From the NCBI GenBank assembly GCA_017452545.1, contig JAFTME010000003.1, positions 1 through 50,775 of the forward strand: a stretch of DNA of 50,775 bases, written 5' to 3'. Positions within the stretch are counted from its first letter, which is position 1, and every line of letters begins with the position of its first letter. The stretch is from Clostridia bacterium (GTDB taxonomy: Bacteria; Bacillota; Clostridia; Oscillospirales; CAG-272). Shown here piece after piece: positions 23,967 to 32,975 of this stretch. The position numbers and the translations under genes are program-made. The notes beneath the pieces are model-generated. The model was not told the origin of the DNA and did no database searches. It saw only the letters and a list, made by a program, of their open reading frames with translations.

Positions 23967-26900
23967 ATGCAAAAGAAAGTTCGAAAAATCACTTTGTTCG
24001 TCCTACTATGTCTGATCGGAGGTATTCTTATGTCTATGCTTTCCTGTACCCCCAAGCAGCCCGACACGCCCGACGTCCCCGACGTTCCCACACTGGTGCT
24101 TGCCGAGCAGGGGAAGTGCCTGTATCGCGTCGTCCGCAGCGACCTTCTGCAGACCGGCTCGCCCGAGGTGCAGGCCGCGCTGGATGTTCGCAACGGTCTT
24201 AAGGCAGTTCTCGGCTCCGAGCCTGCCATCGCAACCGACTGGGAGGACAAGGACAATCATGCCGACATCAAGGAAATTCTGGTCGGTATGACCAACCGCG
24301 CCGAGAGCGAATCGGTCTATGCCGCGCTGGGCGCTGACGAGTATGCCATTCGCGTCATCGGCAACAAGATCGTCATCGCGGGTAGCACGGATGAGCTGCT
24401 GCGTCACGCGGTCACCGTTTTTCTGCGTGACTATTGCGGTTACATTTCCGCATCCGTCTTCACCGCAGCGACCGAGCTGCGCATTCCCGAGACGCTGAGC
24501 ATTCAACAGGTCTATACCGTTCCTCCGCAGGTCGCGGTCTACGTCACGGATCTCAAGCACAACTACGCGGAAACGCTGGTCAACGAGCTGCGTGCTGCCT
24601 CCCTTGAGCCGACGCTCTATTCCATTGAGGATACGGATCCCGATGACGTACTGGATGCCAACCGTACCGATCTTGTCATCGTCGTCGGTGCCTCGGCGCT
24701 GCCCAACACCATGGTCAACGCCATGCAGAAGTATCTCAACAACAGCGGCAGACTGCTGCTGCTCGGCGGTCCCACGCTCGAAACCGTTCTCTACGAGCTT
24801 GACGGCAAGTGGTATTCCCGCAACGATTACGCGCTTGCCATGATCGACGGCGTCGGCGAGGACAATACGACCACGCTGCTGGATCTCACCAACCCGAGTA
24901 CGGTCGCCAAGGCAGGGCGATCCACCAACAACACAAGCAACGCCTTTGAAGCGACCGTCGCTGATTACGAGCTGTACGAAACCGATGCACAGCTGTACCA
25001 CTGGGTTGAGAACATGAGCAGCTGGGATATGCTCTCCTTCTCCAATCTGTCCGTGCCCAAAAAGGGCCACAACGCCATGGGCTTTTACGCGATGCCGGGT
25101 GACGACAACACCGGTGGCATTTCCGTGGAGATCGTCGATTCTCACGGTGCACGCTGGTATGCCAACGTCACCTTTACCGACAGCGATTGGGCCTACTATC
25201 TGCTGGAGCCCACCGATTTCATCTGGTGGAAGGACGGCGCGCAGCCGCAGAGCGACGTACCGAGCTTTGACGATATCGTGCGCGTTCAGCTCGGCTTTGC
25301 CAACTCCTATCGCAACAACTCCATCGGCGATCACAGCTATTTCTGCTCCAGCCTGATGCTGTACTCCACCGAAGAATCTCTCCCCGCACCCGCAGGCTCC
25401 TTTGTGCTGGATGCGGTCGCACCGCTCTACGAGCTGTATCCCGTTACCAACGCCAAGGCACTCGGCGCGTACGAAAATCAGATGTTCGTATCCGCGCGCG
25501 ACTATGTCGTACCCTCTTCCCTGTTCTCCTGCGCCCCCGGCAGACAGGGCGCCGGCTTTGACAAGGGCACAACCTCCCGCTTTATTCCGCTCATTCGCGT
25601 GACCGATGCCAAGGGAATGCACGCCGGCTATGCGGCATGGATGCACGTCTACTATTCCAAGTCAGCGGTAAACGGCAAGATGGAGGGCGCCATCGTCGGC
25701 ACCTTCAGCGCCGATTCCAACGATTTTTACAACGCAAACGGTATTGCTGCCGTCGTGGAGGCATCGCGTGCCATGACGGGCACCTCCTTCATCATTGACG
25801 GCGGTACGACCGAGTACATTTACGTCGAGCCCGACACCGACACCATTACGGCAGGTGTCAACTACGTTGCCGATGAAACGGCAGAGGTCGTTGCTACCGT
25901 TGATCTGTATGCAGGCGACAAGCTGCTGTCCACCGTCAGCTCGGAGAGCACTGCAGTCAAGCCGAACCCCAAGGGCATCTGCTCGCTCAGCGGTACGTAC
26001 GACGTCAGCGGCGGCAAGCCCGACCGCGCAGTCGTCACGCTCAAGCAGAACGGGCGCGTGGTGGACACCGTCGAGCAGGAGATCAGCTACTGGGCACCCA
26101 AGCCCGCCGAGGAGCGCTCCTTCATTTACACCGAGGACGGGTATTTCAAGAAGGATGGCGACATCATTTCCTTCTTCGGCGTCAACTATATGCCCTCCTA
26201 CGGCATGGCTGAGGCCAACGGAAGCTACTTTGAGCACTACGTCAGCGATGCCGCTTACGATCCGACGGTCATCTCCTACGACCTGGCGCGCATCAAGGAT
26301 ATCGGCATGAACGCCGTTTCCATCTTTGTATATTACGATCACGTCAAGAACTGCAACAACATCCTTGACCTTATCAACAAGTGCGAGCAGCTGGGCATTT
26401 ACGTGGATCTCTCCATTCGCCCGTATGCATACCCGCTCCGCGAGGACTACTCCTACGAGCAGGTACAGGCCATGGTTCAGCGCCTGCGCTTCCACGAGAA
26501 CGACAACATCATCGCCTATGACATTGCGTGGGAGCCGCGCATCGGTACCTACCAGTCGACCAGCATGTACATCGGTCGTCAGCATTGGGATGAGGACTGG
26601 GTAGAGTGGATCGAGGACAACTACGGCAGCCTCAGCCATGCGGAATCGCTGTGGGGCGTTCGTATTCCCCGTAACGCCGACGGCGTTCCTGTCATCACCG
26701 ACGAGATGCTGGACAACACCACCTCGACCTACCGAAAGGCAGTCGCTGCGTACTACCGCTTTATCGATGAGATCGTTGCGGCAGATCTGCAAAAGAACAT
26801 GATCGCAATGAACGCGCTGGCACCCGAGCAGATGTTCAGCTTCCGTATGTCCATGTCAGGCAGCGCGCTGCGCACCGCAGGCTACATGCCCTCGACGCAC

Positions 26901-27833
26901 TGCTTCGATTTCCAGAGCCTTGCATCAACCATGGCATTCATGGAGCCCGAGGGCTACTCGCTCAACGCGAGCGACGAGGCGGCTCTGCAGATTGCCTTTG
27001 CCAACGCTTACGCAAGATACACCCAGCCCGAGTCCCCCGTCGTCTGGAAGGAATACGGTCGCCATTGCTGGACCGGCATGCCGGACGGCAACTTCCACCC
27101 CGACTCCCAGCTGCTGCAATCGCAGGCAGATTATTACGCCTACACGCTGGACTACTGTCTGAACGCCTACACCTCGGGAATGTTCTGCTGGTTCTATGCC
27201 GGCGGCTTCCGCATCGGTGAGAATTCGGACTACGGCATTCTCAATCCCGACGGCTCCGATCGTCCCGTTACCGCGCTGTTGCGCGAATACGCGCCCAAGT
27301 TCATCGAGCAGGGTGCGCGCGTTGCGTCGGCAAAGGCAGAGATCACCGTAGAGAGAGACGATTACACGGGCGGTCTGTTCGGTATGTTTGAGGCAGTCAA
27401 GAGCAAGCTTGCCGAGGCACACGAGGCAGGAAAATACGTTGTCTTTGTCAACAAGAAGCAGAGCAGCGCCGATGAATACGCTTATGCCGACGCGCTGCTG
27501 AGCTATGCGGTCGGCGGTACGAAGGCAGAGGGCCAGTATCCGCTGCGCTACGTTGGCGGTCAGATCAAGAACGTAGAGATCGTCAACGAGGGCGGCAACC
27601 CCGTAGCCAAGATCACCGTCTGCAACACCAAGCAGTCGACCTGGCGTGCCGGCAGTGTATCCGTCGTTTCCGTTGACGGCAGTCGCGTTTCTGTCGACGC
27701 TACCATTGACACCGAGCTCTCGTATCTTGAGGAGACGGTGATCTCCGTGCCCGTTACCAGAGGTGCGATGATCCTTCGCTTTGAGATCGACGGCAAGCTG
27801 TTCGGTATGCGGTATTCGGTGATGGTGAAATAA
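23967..27833 (+). CDS. Large lipoprotein with a clan GH-A-like glycoside hydrolase domain
   Basis: 1,288 residues. Lipobox MLSC gives a lipidated Cys at 27. Residues about 45-160 form an alpha/beta module with YRVVRSDLL and ATDWEDKDNHADI, shared with the lipoprotein at 47,205. A beta-rich region (about 330-470) resembles a carbohydrate-binding domain. From about residue 735 a TIM-barrel hydrolase begins (FFGVNYMPSYG), with RIKDIGMNAVSIF, then AWEP (E856, likely acid/base) and WKEYG (E1029, likely nucleophile); 173 residues between them fits GH5/GH42-type enzymes. A C-terminal beta domain ends it. RBS AAAGGAG. It should cut a glycan at the cell surface; the substrate is unknown. Codon use is GC-rich like its neighbours. 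Confidence 0.8.
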   Translation: MQKKVRKITLFVLLCLIGGILMSMLSCTPKQPDTPDVPDVPTLVLAEQGKCLYRVVRSDLLQTGSPEVQAALDVRNGLKAVLGSEPAIATDWEDKDNHADIKEILVGMTNRAESESVYAALGADEYAIRVIGNKIVIAGSTDELLRHAVTVFLRDYCGYISASVFTAATELRIPETLSIQQVYTVPPQVAVYVTDLKHNYAETLVNELRAASLEPTLYSIEDTDPDDVLDANRTDLVIVVGASALPNTMVNAMQKYLNNSGRLLLLGGPTLETVLYELDGKWYSRNDYALAMIDGVGEDNTTTLLDLTNPSTVAKAGRSTNNTSNAFEATVADYELYETDAQLYHWVENMSSWDMLSFSNLSVPKKGHNAMGFYAMPGDDNTGGISVEIVDSHGARWYANVTFTDSDWAYYLLEPTDFIWWKDGAQPQSDVPSFDDIVRVQLGFANSYRNNSIGDHSYFCSSLMLYSTEESLPAPAGSFVLDAVAPLYELYPVTNAKALGAYENQMFVSARDYVVPSSLFSCAPGRQGAGFDKGTTSRFIPLIRVTDAKGMHAGYAAWMHVYYSKSAVNGKMEGAIVGTFSADSNDFYNANGIAAVVEASRAMTGTSFIIDGGTTEYIYVEPDTDTITAGVNYVADETAEVVATVDLYAGDKLLSTVSSESTAVKPNPKGICSLSGTYDVSGGKPDRAVVTLKQNGRVVDTVEQEISYWAPKPAEERSFIYTEDGYFKKDGDIISFFGVNYMPSYGMAEANGSYFEHYVSDAAYDPTVISYDLARIKDIGMNAVSIFVYYDHVKNCNNILDLINKCEQLGIYVDLSIRPYAYPLREDYSYEQVQAMVQRLRFHENDNIIAYDIAWEPRIGTYQSTSMYIGRQHWDEDWVEWIEDNYGSLSHAESLWGVRIPRNADGVPVITDEMLDNTTSTYRKAVAAYYRFIDEIVAADLQKNMIAMNALAPEQMFSFRMSMSGSALRTAGYMPSTHCFDFQSLASTMAFMEPEGYSLNASDEAALQIAFANAYARYTQPESPVVWKEYGRHCWTGMPDGNFHPDSQLLQSQADYYAYTLDYCLNAYTSGMFCWFYAGGFRIGENSDYGILNPDGSDRPVTALLREYAPKFIEQGARVASAKAEITVERDDYTGGLFGMFEAVKSKLAEAHEAGKYVVFVNKKQSSADEYAYADALLSYAVGGTKAEGQYPLRYVGGQIKNVEIVNEGGNPVAKITVCNTKQSTWRAGSVSVVSVDGSRVSVDATIDTELSYLEETVISVPVTRGAMILRFEIDGKLFGMRYSVMVK

Positions 27834-27881
27834 TTTCGCATTTCCACGCAACAAGATACATCAACAAAAGGAGGATTTACC

Positions 27882-28736
27882 ATGTATCACAAAATCGGAA
27901 TTCCTCGTGTTCTTTTGATCCTTTTGCTCATCACGCTGCTTCTCCCGCTGTATGCTTGTGCGGAAGACGAATACAGCGGAGAGTCCATTCCCGTACTCTC
28001 CACCACCTTTCCCGACATGAAAAGCATGACGGCGGCACCGCTGGAGGATGTGCCGTATCAAACGTGGTGGCAGTGGCCGCTCGATGGATCAATACCGGAC
28101 AGAGTGCATTATCCACCCTGCTACGTTTACGTAGACAACGGAAACCTGTGCGTCACGGGCATTGATATCACTCCCAATACAACGTCGATTACTTTGAGAA
28201 ACGGCGATCTCTTCGTTGGTGTCGATGACGGTGAATTTTCGGGTGTGCTGATTCACGAAAGAGGGCGCAGAAGTATAAAGGAGCCCTACCCCGCCCCGGT
28301 TAACGTCGTCGAGGATAATTGCCAGGGCTTTATACGTTTGGATCCCTTTGCCGCTTATGCCTTTACGGGGTTAGACCACCTGGGAAGTGGCCGCGGTGCC
28401 ATCTTCTATATATCGTATGAGAAAGAAACGGATGAATGGATCTGGCGTCAATTCGCAGAGCTGGGCTCTCAAGCTACCGCGTTCATCTACGACCGCAGTT
28501 CAAAAACCATCTACGTAACAACCAATAGCACGGGCTTGCTTTCCGTGGATGAGGAGGGCAACGTAACGCAGCTGTTTACGGTAGAGGGCTGGGAAACACT
28601 GCGGACCAACTCCATGGTGCTCATGGATGACAATCTGTTCATCGGTACGGCAATGGGAGTCGCACGCTACAACACCAAAACCCAAGTCTTTACGTATTTC
28701 CCGCTGGATTACGATACCTACTGGCAGGAAAATTAA
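27882..28736 (+). CDS. Small lipoprotein, possibly beta-propeller-like
   Basis: 284 residues with a lipoprotein signal, lipobox LYAC (Cys 26). The mature part has repeated short beta motifs, such as GNLCVTGIDI, GDLFVGVDD, KTIYVTTNSTGLLSVDEEG and DNLFIGTAMGVARYNTKT, which suggest a sensor-type or YncE-like propeller; I cannot name a family. RBS AAAGGAGG is seven bases before the ATG, and the gene starts 48 bp after the glycosidase gene, so the two are probably co-transcribed. It may bind or present the same substrate. Confidence 0.7.
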   Translation: MYHKIGIPRVLLILLLITLLLPLYACAEDEYSGESIPVLSTTFPDMKSMTAAPLEDVPYQTWWQWPLDGSIPDRVHYPPCYVYVDNGNLCVTGIDITPNTTSITLRNGDLFVGVDDGEFSGVLIHERGRRSIKEPYPAPVNVVEDNCQGFIRLDPFAAYAFTGLDHLGSGRGAIFYISYEKETDEWIWRQFAELGSQATAFIYDRSSKTIYVTTNSTGLLSVDEEGNVTQLFTVEGWETLRTNSMVLMDDNLFIGTAMGVARYNTKTQVFTYFPLDYDTYWQEN

Positions 28737-28777
28737 ACGCTCCGTGCAAAGCATCGGAGCAATAAGTAAAAAACAAG

Positions 28778-28805
28778 GGGGAGCCCGTCGGGGCTCCCCT
28801 CGTTA
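28778..28805. terminator. Terminator between convergent genes
   Basis: A 9-bp GC-rich stem GGGGAGCCC (28778-28786) with GGGCTCCCC (28791-28799). The minus strand continues CTTGTTTTTTACTT, a good tail for the PfkB gene; the plus strand has a weak tail. Confidence 0.7.
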
Positions 28806-28828
28806 TGTAATTTGGTGATGATTGCAAA

Positions 28829-29770
28829 TTAAGCCTTACGTGAAGCGATGAAATCCATTACCGTCTGTGCGGAAGGAATTCCGGTGGAGGCGCCGAGTGC
28901 CTGCACGCAATGTGCGCCGACGGCGTTACCGAATTCAGCCGACTTGACCATATCCCAGCCGTTGGCAAGACCGGTCAGGAAGCCGGAGCAGAAGGAGTCA
29001 CCTGCACCCGTGGTATCAACGGGCTTCTCGATCAGGAATGCGGGAACGAGCGTGGGCTCCTCACCGTTGGGAGAAACGAGAGCGCCGTCCTTGCCTACCT
29101 TGACTACGATGTTGGTGGGGCCCATGGCGTGCAGCTTTTCTGCGATCTTATAGGGATCCTCCTCACCGGTCAGCTTGGCAGCCTCCTCAACGGAGGGAAT
29201 GAAGTAGTCAAGCTCGGGCAGGCATGCCTCGATCTTGGGCAGCCATACGTCGTCAAAATCCCATGCGGTATCAAGCACGGTGATCTTGCCCATCTCTCTT
29301 GCGCGCTTCATCAGCTTGCGGGTAGGCTCGCCGTCAAAGCTGGACAGCAGCAGAGCGCCGCCGACGAATACGATGTCGCAGTCGGAGAGTACCTCGTCGG
29401 AGATATCGTCGATGGTGAAGGCTGCGGAGGAGGCGGGGTTATACAGGAAGCTGCGCTCGCCCGACTCATAAATGCAGACGACGGAAACGGTGGTCTGCAC
29501 GTCGTCACGCTGCACGATGCCGCGCGTATCAACACCGCACTTGGTCATTTCCTTCTTAACAAAGTCACCCATCATGTCCGTGCCAACCAGGCAGGAAATG
29601 GAAACGGGCGTGCCCAGCTTTGCCAGGTCGTTGGCGCAGTTGGTTGCGCAGCCGCCAACCAGCGTAGAAACCGACTCAACGGCACGCAGCGTGCCGGGAG
29701 CGGGAACGGTGGATGCGGGCTTGACGATAATGTCAACGGTTACGGAACCGATACAAAGAATCTTTTTCAT
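28829..29770 (-). CDS. PfkB-family carbohydrate kinase
   Basis: 313 residues. The first PfkB signature is seen at GGCATNCANDLAKLG (39-53) and the second at DTTGAGDSFCSG (252-263) with catalytic D258. Family members phosphorylate ribose, fructose, 2-keto-3-deoxygluconate or nucleosides; the exact sugar cannot be told. Cytosolic. ATG 29770 follows AAAGGAG by about nine bases, and a consensus promoter precedes it; the upstream ATG at 29791 overlaps the ribosome site. Its neighbours are surface glycosidase-type genes, so it may feed released sugars into metabolism; this is inference. Confidence 0.88.
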   Translation of the reverse strand: MKKILCIGSVTVDIIVKPASTVPAPGTLRAVESVSTLVGGCATNCANDLAKLGTPVSISCLVGTDMMGDFVKKEMTKCGVDTRGIVQRDDVQTTVSVVCIYESGERSFLYNPASSAAFTIDDISDEVLSDCDIVFVGGALLLSSFDGEPTRKLMKRAREMGKITVLDTAWDFDDVWLPKIEACLPELDYFIPSVEEAAKLTGEEDPYKIAEKLHAMGPTNIVVKVGKDGALVSPNGEEPTLVPAFLIEKPVDTTGAGDSFCSGFLTGLANGWDMVKSAEFGNAVGAHCVQALGASTGIPSAQTVMDFIASRKA

Positions 29771-29811
29771 TGCAAGTAACTCCTTTTGCAAAATATCTTT
29801 TTACGTCTACC

Positions 29812-29840
29812 ATTATATAACATTCTGCGCGGGAAGTCAA
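29812..29840 (-). promoter_or_regulatory. Promoter of the PfkB kinase gene
   Basis: On the minus strand TTGACT (29835-29840), 17-bp spacer, TATAAT (29812-29817). Confidence 0.82.
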
Positions 29841-29902
29841 GTTTTTTCTTGCGTTTCTTGAAAAAAACAGTAAAAAGGCGTTTTCCGCGCAAAAAAGCCG
29901 CC

Positions 29903-29931
29903 TTGACAAGCATCGTCGGCGATGTTATAAT
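29903..29931 (+). promoter_or_regulatory. Promoter of the LamG-metallophosphatase gene
   Basis: TTGACA (29903-29908), 17-bp spacer, TATAAT (29926-29931): full consensus, 36 bp before the ATG. Confidence 0.88.
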
Positions 29932-29966
29932 GAATATAATCTGATCTCTTATTATAAGGAGGCGCT

Positions 29967-31940
29967 ATGAAACGACTGATTGCTCTTTTTCTTTTGATCG
30001 CCGCACTTGCCGCCACGCTCTGCCCTGCCGCATCCGCAGCAGACGAGAAAGGGCTGACGTTTACCGACGATCTGTATCGCACGCAATCGGCAGTCACGCA
30101 GCCGATCCGCACCTATGAGGCGTGGCTCCGCTTCCCCTCCGGTATCGCCGGCTCTACGCGCGGCGGTGCGATTTTCGGATGCAGCATCAACGATTACGAT
30201 TCGGTGCCTACCGTCGATTTCGAGGTCATGGCGGGCGGCTTGCCCCGTCTGCTCTGGAAAACGGCCGACCGCTCCGTCACGAGAGATCTGACTTTTAACA
30301 AGGTCAATCTGTACACCGGAAAAAAGCTGCACCTTGCCATCACCTTTGACAATTCGACCGGTGAGGCTAAGTGCTACGTGGACGGTGTGCTGCGTCAGAC
30401 GCTCAAGGTCGATCCGATGACCGCGCTGACACCGCACGCGCCCTACGGCATCGGCGGAACGCCCTATTCGGGCAACCCCTTCTATTTCAGGGGCGAGCTG
30501 TTCAGCGTAGCGGCATATTCCGACTGCCGCACCGAGCAGGAGATCAAAAACGATATGCTGATGGCTGACACCGACGACCATGCGCTGGTCTTTTCCTACG
30601 AGCTTGACGATATGACCGCGGGTGAGCCCATGCTCGATTACGGGAATCACCGCTATGATGCGGCGCTGATCGATATGTGGATGACCGAGGAGGAAATGCA
30701 GGCCTACCGTGAGGAGGCAGGCTATGCGGATTACGACTATGCCATTGCCGTGATCGGTGACACGCAGACCATTTCCAACCATTTCCCCGATCAGCTGCAC
30801 TACATCTACGACTGGATCGCAGCACACGCAGAGGAAAAGAAGATCGCCTTTGTGCAGGGACTGGGAGATATCACCGATCTCGACCTGCCCAGAGAGTACG
30901 AGCTGGTCAAGGGCGAGCTTGAAAAGCTGGACGGCGTTGTTCCCTATTCGCTCATCCGCGGAAATCACGACAATATTCCCAACTACACCAAGTACATTTC
31001 TTATGGTGAGTACGGCGGCTCTCCCGACGAGAGCTTCGACGGTACCATGCTCAACACCTATGAGACCATTCGCCTGGGAACGGTCGATTTTCTGATGCTG
31101 CGCCTGGACTACGCCCCCTCGGACGAGGTGCTGACGTGGGCGAACAAGGTCGTCAAGGAGCATCCCGAGCACAACGTCATCATTTCCACGCACGCCTATC
31201 TCAACTGCGACGGCAAGCCCATCGACGTCAAGCTCGGCGACAACAACGGCACGGATCTTTGGAACAAGCTGATCTCAAAGCACCAGAATATCGTGCTCGT
31301 GCTCAGCGGACACGTGACCTGGGATGAGATCCTGATTGCGCAGCAGCAGAGCAAGAAGGGCAACACGGTCACGCAGATCCTGATCGACCCGCAGGGGACG
31401 GACGGCACGCTCAAGGGGCGCATGGCCGACGGTCTGGTCGGCGGCATGGTCGCTATGCTGTATTTCTCCGAGGACGGCACAGAGCTTGCCGTGGAGTGCG
31501 TATCCACCACGCGCGACAAGTATTATATGTCCAGCAACCTGCAGACGGTCACGCTGGATATTGACAGCACCGCACGGGCAAGAGCTGAGGAGTTCTCCCG
31601 CACCGTCGCACGCGCGCTGGAGCGCGAGATCACCGAAGAAAATTACGCCGACAGAAAAACGCTGCTGCAATCGCTGCGCGAGGAATATAACGCCATGAGC
31701 GAAAAGGTGCGTGCTCGCGTGTCTGCCGACACGCTGGAGCAGCTGTCCGCCGCCGAGAAAGCGATCGCTGCGTTGGAGAACCCCGAGGCGTCCGAGCCCG
31801 AGCAGCCGAGCGACACGGACGACGCAAGCACGGCAGGCAGTGGCAACGGATTGCTGATCGGCGGTATCGTCGGCGGCGCTGCCGTTGTGATCATCGCCGT
31901 TGTGGCGGTCCTGTGCCTGAGCAAGAAGCGCAAGGCGTAA
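29967..31940 (+). CDS. Surface-anchored metallophosphatase with N-terminal LamG-like domain
   Basis: 657 residues. A signal peptide (1-25, cut near ASAAD) is followed by a concanavalin/LamG-like beta sandwich (about 30-200). A calcineurin-like phosphatase domain follows: GDTQ (D265; Gln instead of the usual His at 267), GLGDITD (D301), GNHD (N333, H334, D335), STHAYL (H409) and SGHV (H449). A helical stretch (about 545-615), an acidic Pro/Ser linker, one membrane helix and a KKRKA tail end the protein. RBS AAGGAGG. It should act on phosphate esters outside the cell; the substrate is unknown. The next gene lies 43 bp downstream. Confidence 0.85.
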   Translation: MKRLIALFLLIAALAATLCPAASAADEKGLTFTDDLYRTQSAVTQPIRTYEAWLRFPSGIAGSTRGGAIFGCSINDYDSVPTVDFEVMAGGLPRLLWKTADRSVTRDLTFNKVNLYTGKKLHLAITFDNSTGEAKCYVDGVLRQTLKVDPMTALTPHAPYGIGGTPYSGNPFYFRGELFSVAAYSDCRTEQEIKNDMLMADTDDHALVFSYELDDMTAGEPMLDYGNHRYDAALIDMWMTEEEMQAYREEAGYADYDYAIAVIGDTQTISNHFPDQLHYIYDWIAAHAEEKKIAFVQGLGDITDLDLPREYELVKGELEKLDGVVPYSLIRGNHDNIPNYTKYISYGEYGGSPDESFDGTMLNTYETIRLGTVDFLMLRLDYAPSDEVLTWANKVVKEHPEHNVIISTHAYLNCDGKPIDVKLGDNNGTDLWNKLISKHQNIVLVLSGHVTWDEILIAQQQSKKGNTVTQILIDPQGTDGTLKGRMADGLVGGMVAMLYFSEDGTELAVECVSTTRDKYYMSSNLQTVTLDIDSTARARAEEFSRTVARALEREITEENYADRKTLLQSLREEYNAMSEKVRARVSADTLEQLSAAEKAIAALENPEASEPEQPSDTDDASTAGSGNGLLIGGIVGGAAVVIIAVVAVLCLSKKRKA

Positions 31941-31983
31941 CGGCTATCACACCCGATCCGAACTCATAAAAGGAGGCATCCAT

Positions 31984-32853
31984 ATGACCAAAAAGATTTT
32001 CTTTGGCATCAATATTACCGCCAACCGAAAAAACACCCGTCTTGACGGCGAAGATTTTATCACCGACCGGGTCAGCCAGGCGCAGGAGCGCGCGCTGGAC
32101 ACCCAAACGGATGAGCTGCGGCGCATTCAGAAAAAGACACGGCTTCCGCTCCCGCTGCATCTGTTGTATCTTGTCAGCGGCTTTGTGACGCTCGTCATTT
32201 TCGTGAGCATCCTCAAGGCATCGGACGAGGTATCGATCCGACAGCTGGCGGAAACCATGCCGGGACTGCTGGTAACGCTGGGAATTTCCGCTGCGGTATG
32301 GGGTGCGCTGGCGCTCATGGGGCACTTCCGCAAGCGCAGGATCGAATCCAGCGACACAACGGAGGCGACGCTGCGCGCTGCAGACGTTGCCATCGCGCAG
32401 GCGTATGAGACGCTGGGCGTACCCGCCGGTGCGATCGATATGGACGTACTGGTCGGACGCTACCGCATCAAGGACGGTCAACCTGTGATCAAGTCGGGGC
32501 AAGCAGCGACCTTTGCCAACCCCGAAATGAAGGTGTTCGTCGAGAACGGCGAGCTGTGCTTTGCCGACGTCAGTGCGCGGTACTCCATCCCCTTGGATCA
32601 AATCGTGGCGATCCGCGAGATCCCCAAGCGCATTTCCATGACCTCCTGGAATAAAAACAGTCTTCCGCGCGAGGGCAGATATGCACCGTACCGTATTCAG
32701 ATGAACGAGCACGGACAGGTGTTCACCCGCAGCTACGGCGTGCTGGACATCAACCGCGACGGGCTTGCGATCTACGAGCTGTACTTCCCTATCTATGAGC
32801 TGCCTGTTCTGGAGCAGCTGACAGGCATGGTGGCGCAAAAGCAAGAAAAATAA
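31984..32853 (+). CDS. Membrane protein of unknown function
   Basis: 289 residues. A charged cytosolic N-terminus (1-55) with coiled-coil tendency precedes two helices (about 57-77 and 93-113) and then a basic HFRKRR stop. The rest (about 120-289) is a soluble alpha/beta domain, probably cytosolic, with no motif that I can name. RBS AAAGGAGG. It follows the LamG phosphatase by 43 bp and ends at a strong terminator, so the two form an operon. It could help the phosphatase or sense its product; no stronger claim is possible. Confidence 0.7.
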   Translation: MTKKIFFGINITANRKNTRLDGEDFITDRVSQAQERALDTQTDELRRIQKKTRLPLPLHLLYLVSGFVTLVIFVSILKASDEVSIRQLAETMPGLLVTLGISAAVWGALALMGHFRKRRIESSDTTEATLRAADVAIAQAYETLGVPAGAIDMDVLVGRYRIKDGQPVIKSGQAATFANPEMKVFVENGELCFADVSARYSIPLDQIVAIREIPKRISMTSWNKNSLPREGRYAPYRIQMNEHGQVFTRSYGVLDINRDGLAIYELYFPIYELPVLEQLTGMVAQKQEK

Positions 32854-32858
32854 CGAAG

Positions 32859-32896
32859 TCGGAGCGAAATCCTTGTGATTTCGCTCCGATTTTTTT
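32859..32896 (+). terminator. Terminator of the phosphatase operon
   Basis: A perfect 13-bp stem TCGGAGCGAAATC (32859-32871) with 32877-32889, loop CTTGT, then seven T. Confidence 0.92.
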
Positions 32897-32907
32897 ATTT
32901 TTTCCTA

Positions 32908-32936
32908 TTGACATCCCGGCAGATGCGTGATATAAT
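32908..32936 (+). promoter_or_regulatory. Promoter of the metal-resistance genes
   Basis: TTGACA (32908-32913), 17-bp spacer, TATAAT (32931-32936). The operator dyad begins five bases after the -10. Confidence 0.9.
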
Positions 32937-32940
32937 GCGA

Positions 32941-32964
32941 ATAGTTGAACAACCATTCAATTAT
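32941..32964. promoter_or_regulatory. ArsR/SmtB-type operator
   Basis: ATAGTTGAACAACCATTCAATTAT is an imperfect 24-bp dyad that fits the 12-2-12 operator of SmtB/CadC-type repressors (TGAACA...TxTTCA core). It covers the expected transcription start, so the repressor would block initiation. Confidence 0.78.
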
Positions 32965-32975
32965 AAGGAGGCTAT

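Noticed and set aside
24006..26792. Long minus-strand open frames opposite the glycosidase lipoprotein gene
   Set aside because: Shadow frames without ribosome site; the plus strand has a promoter, lipobox and catalytic motifs.
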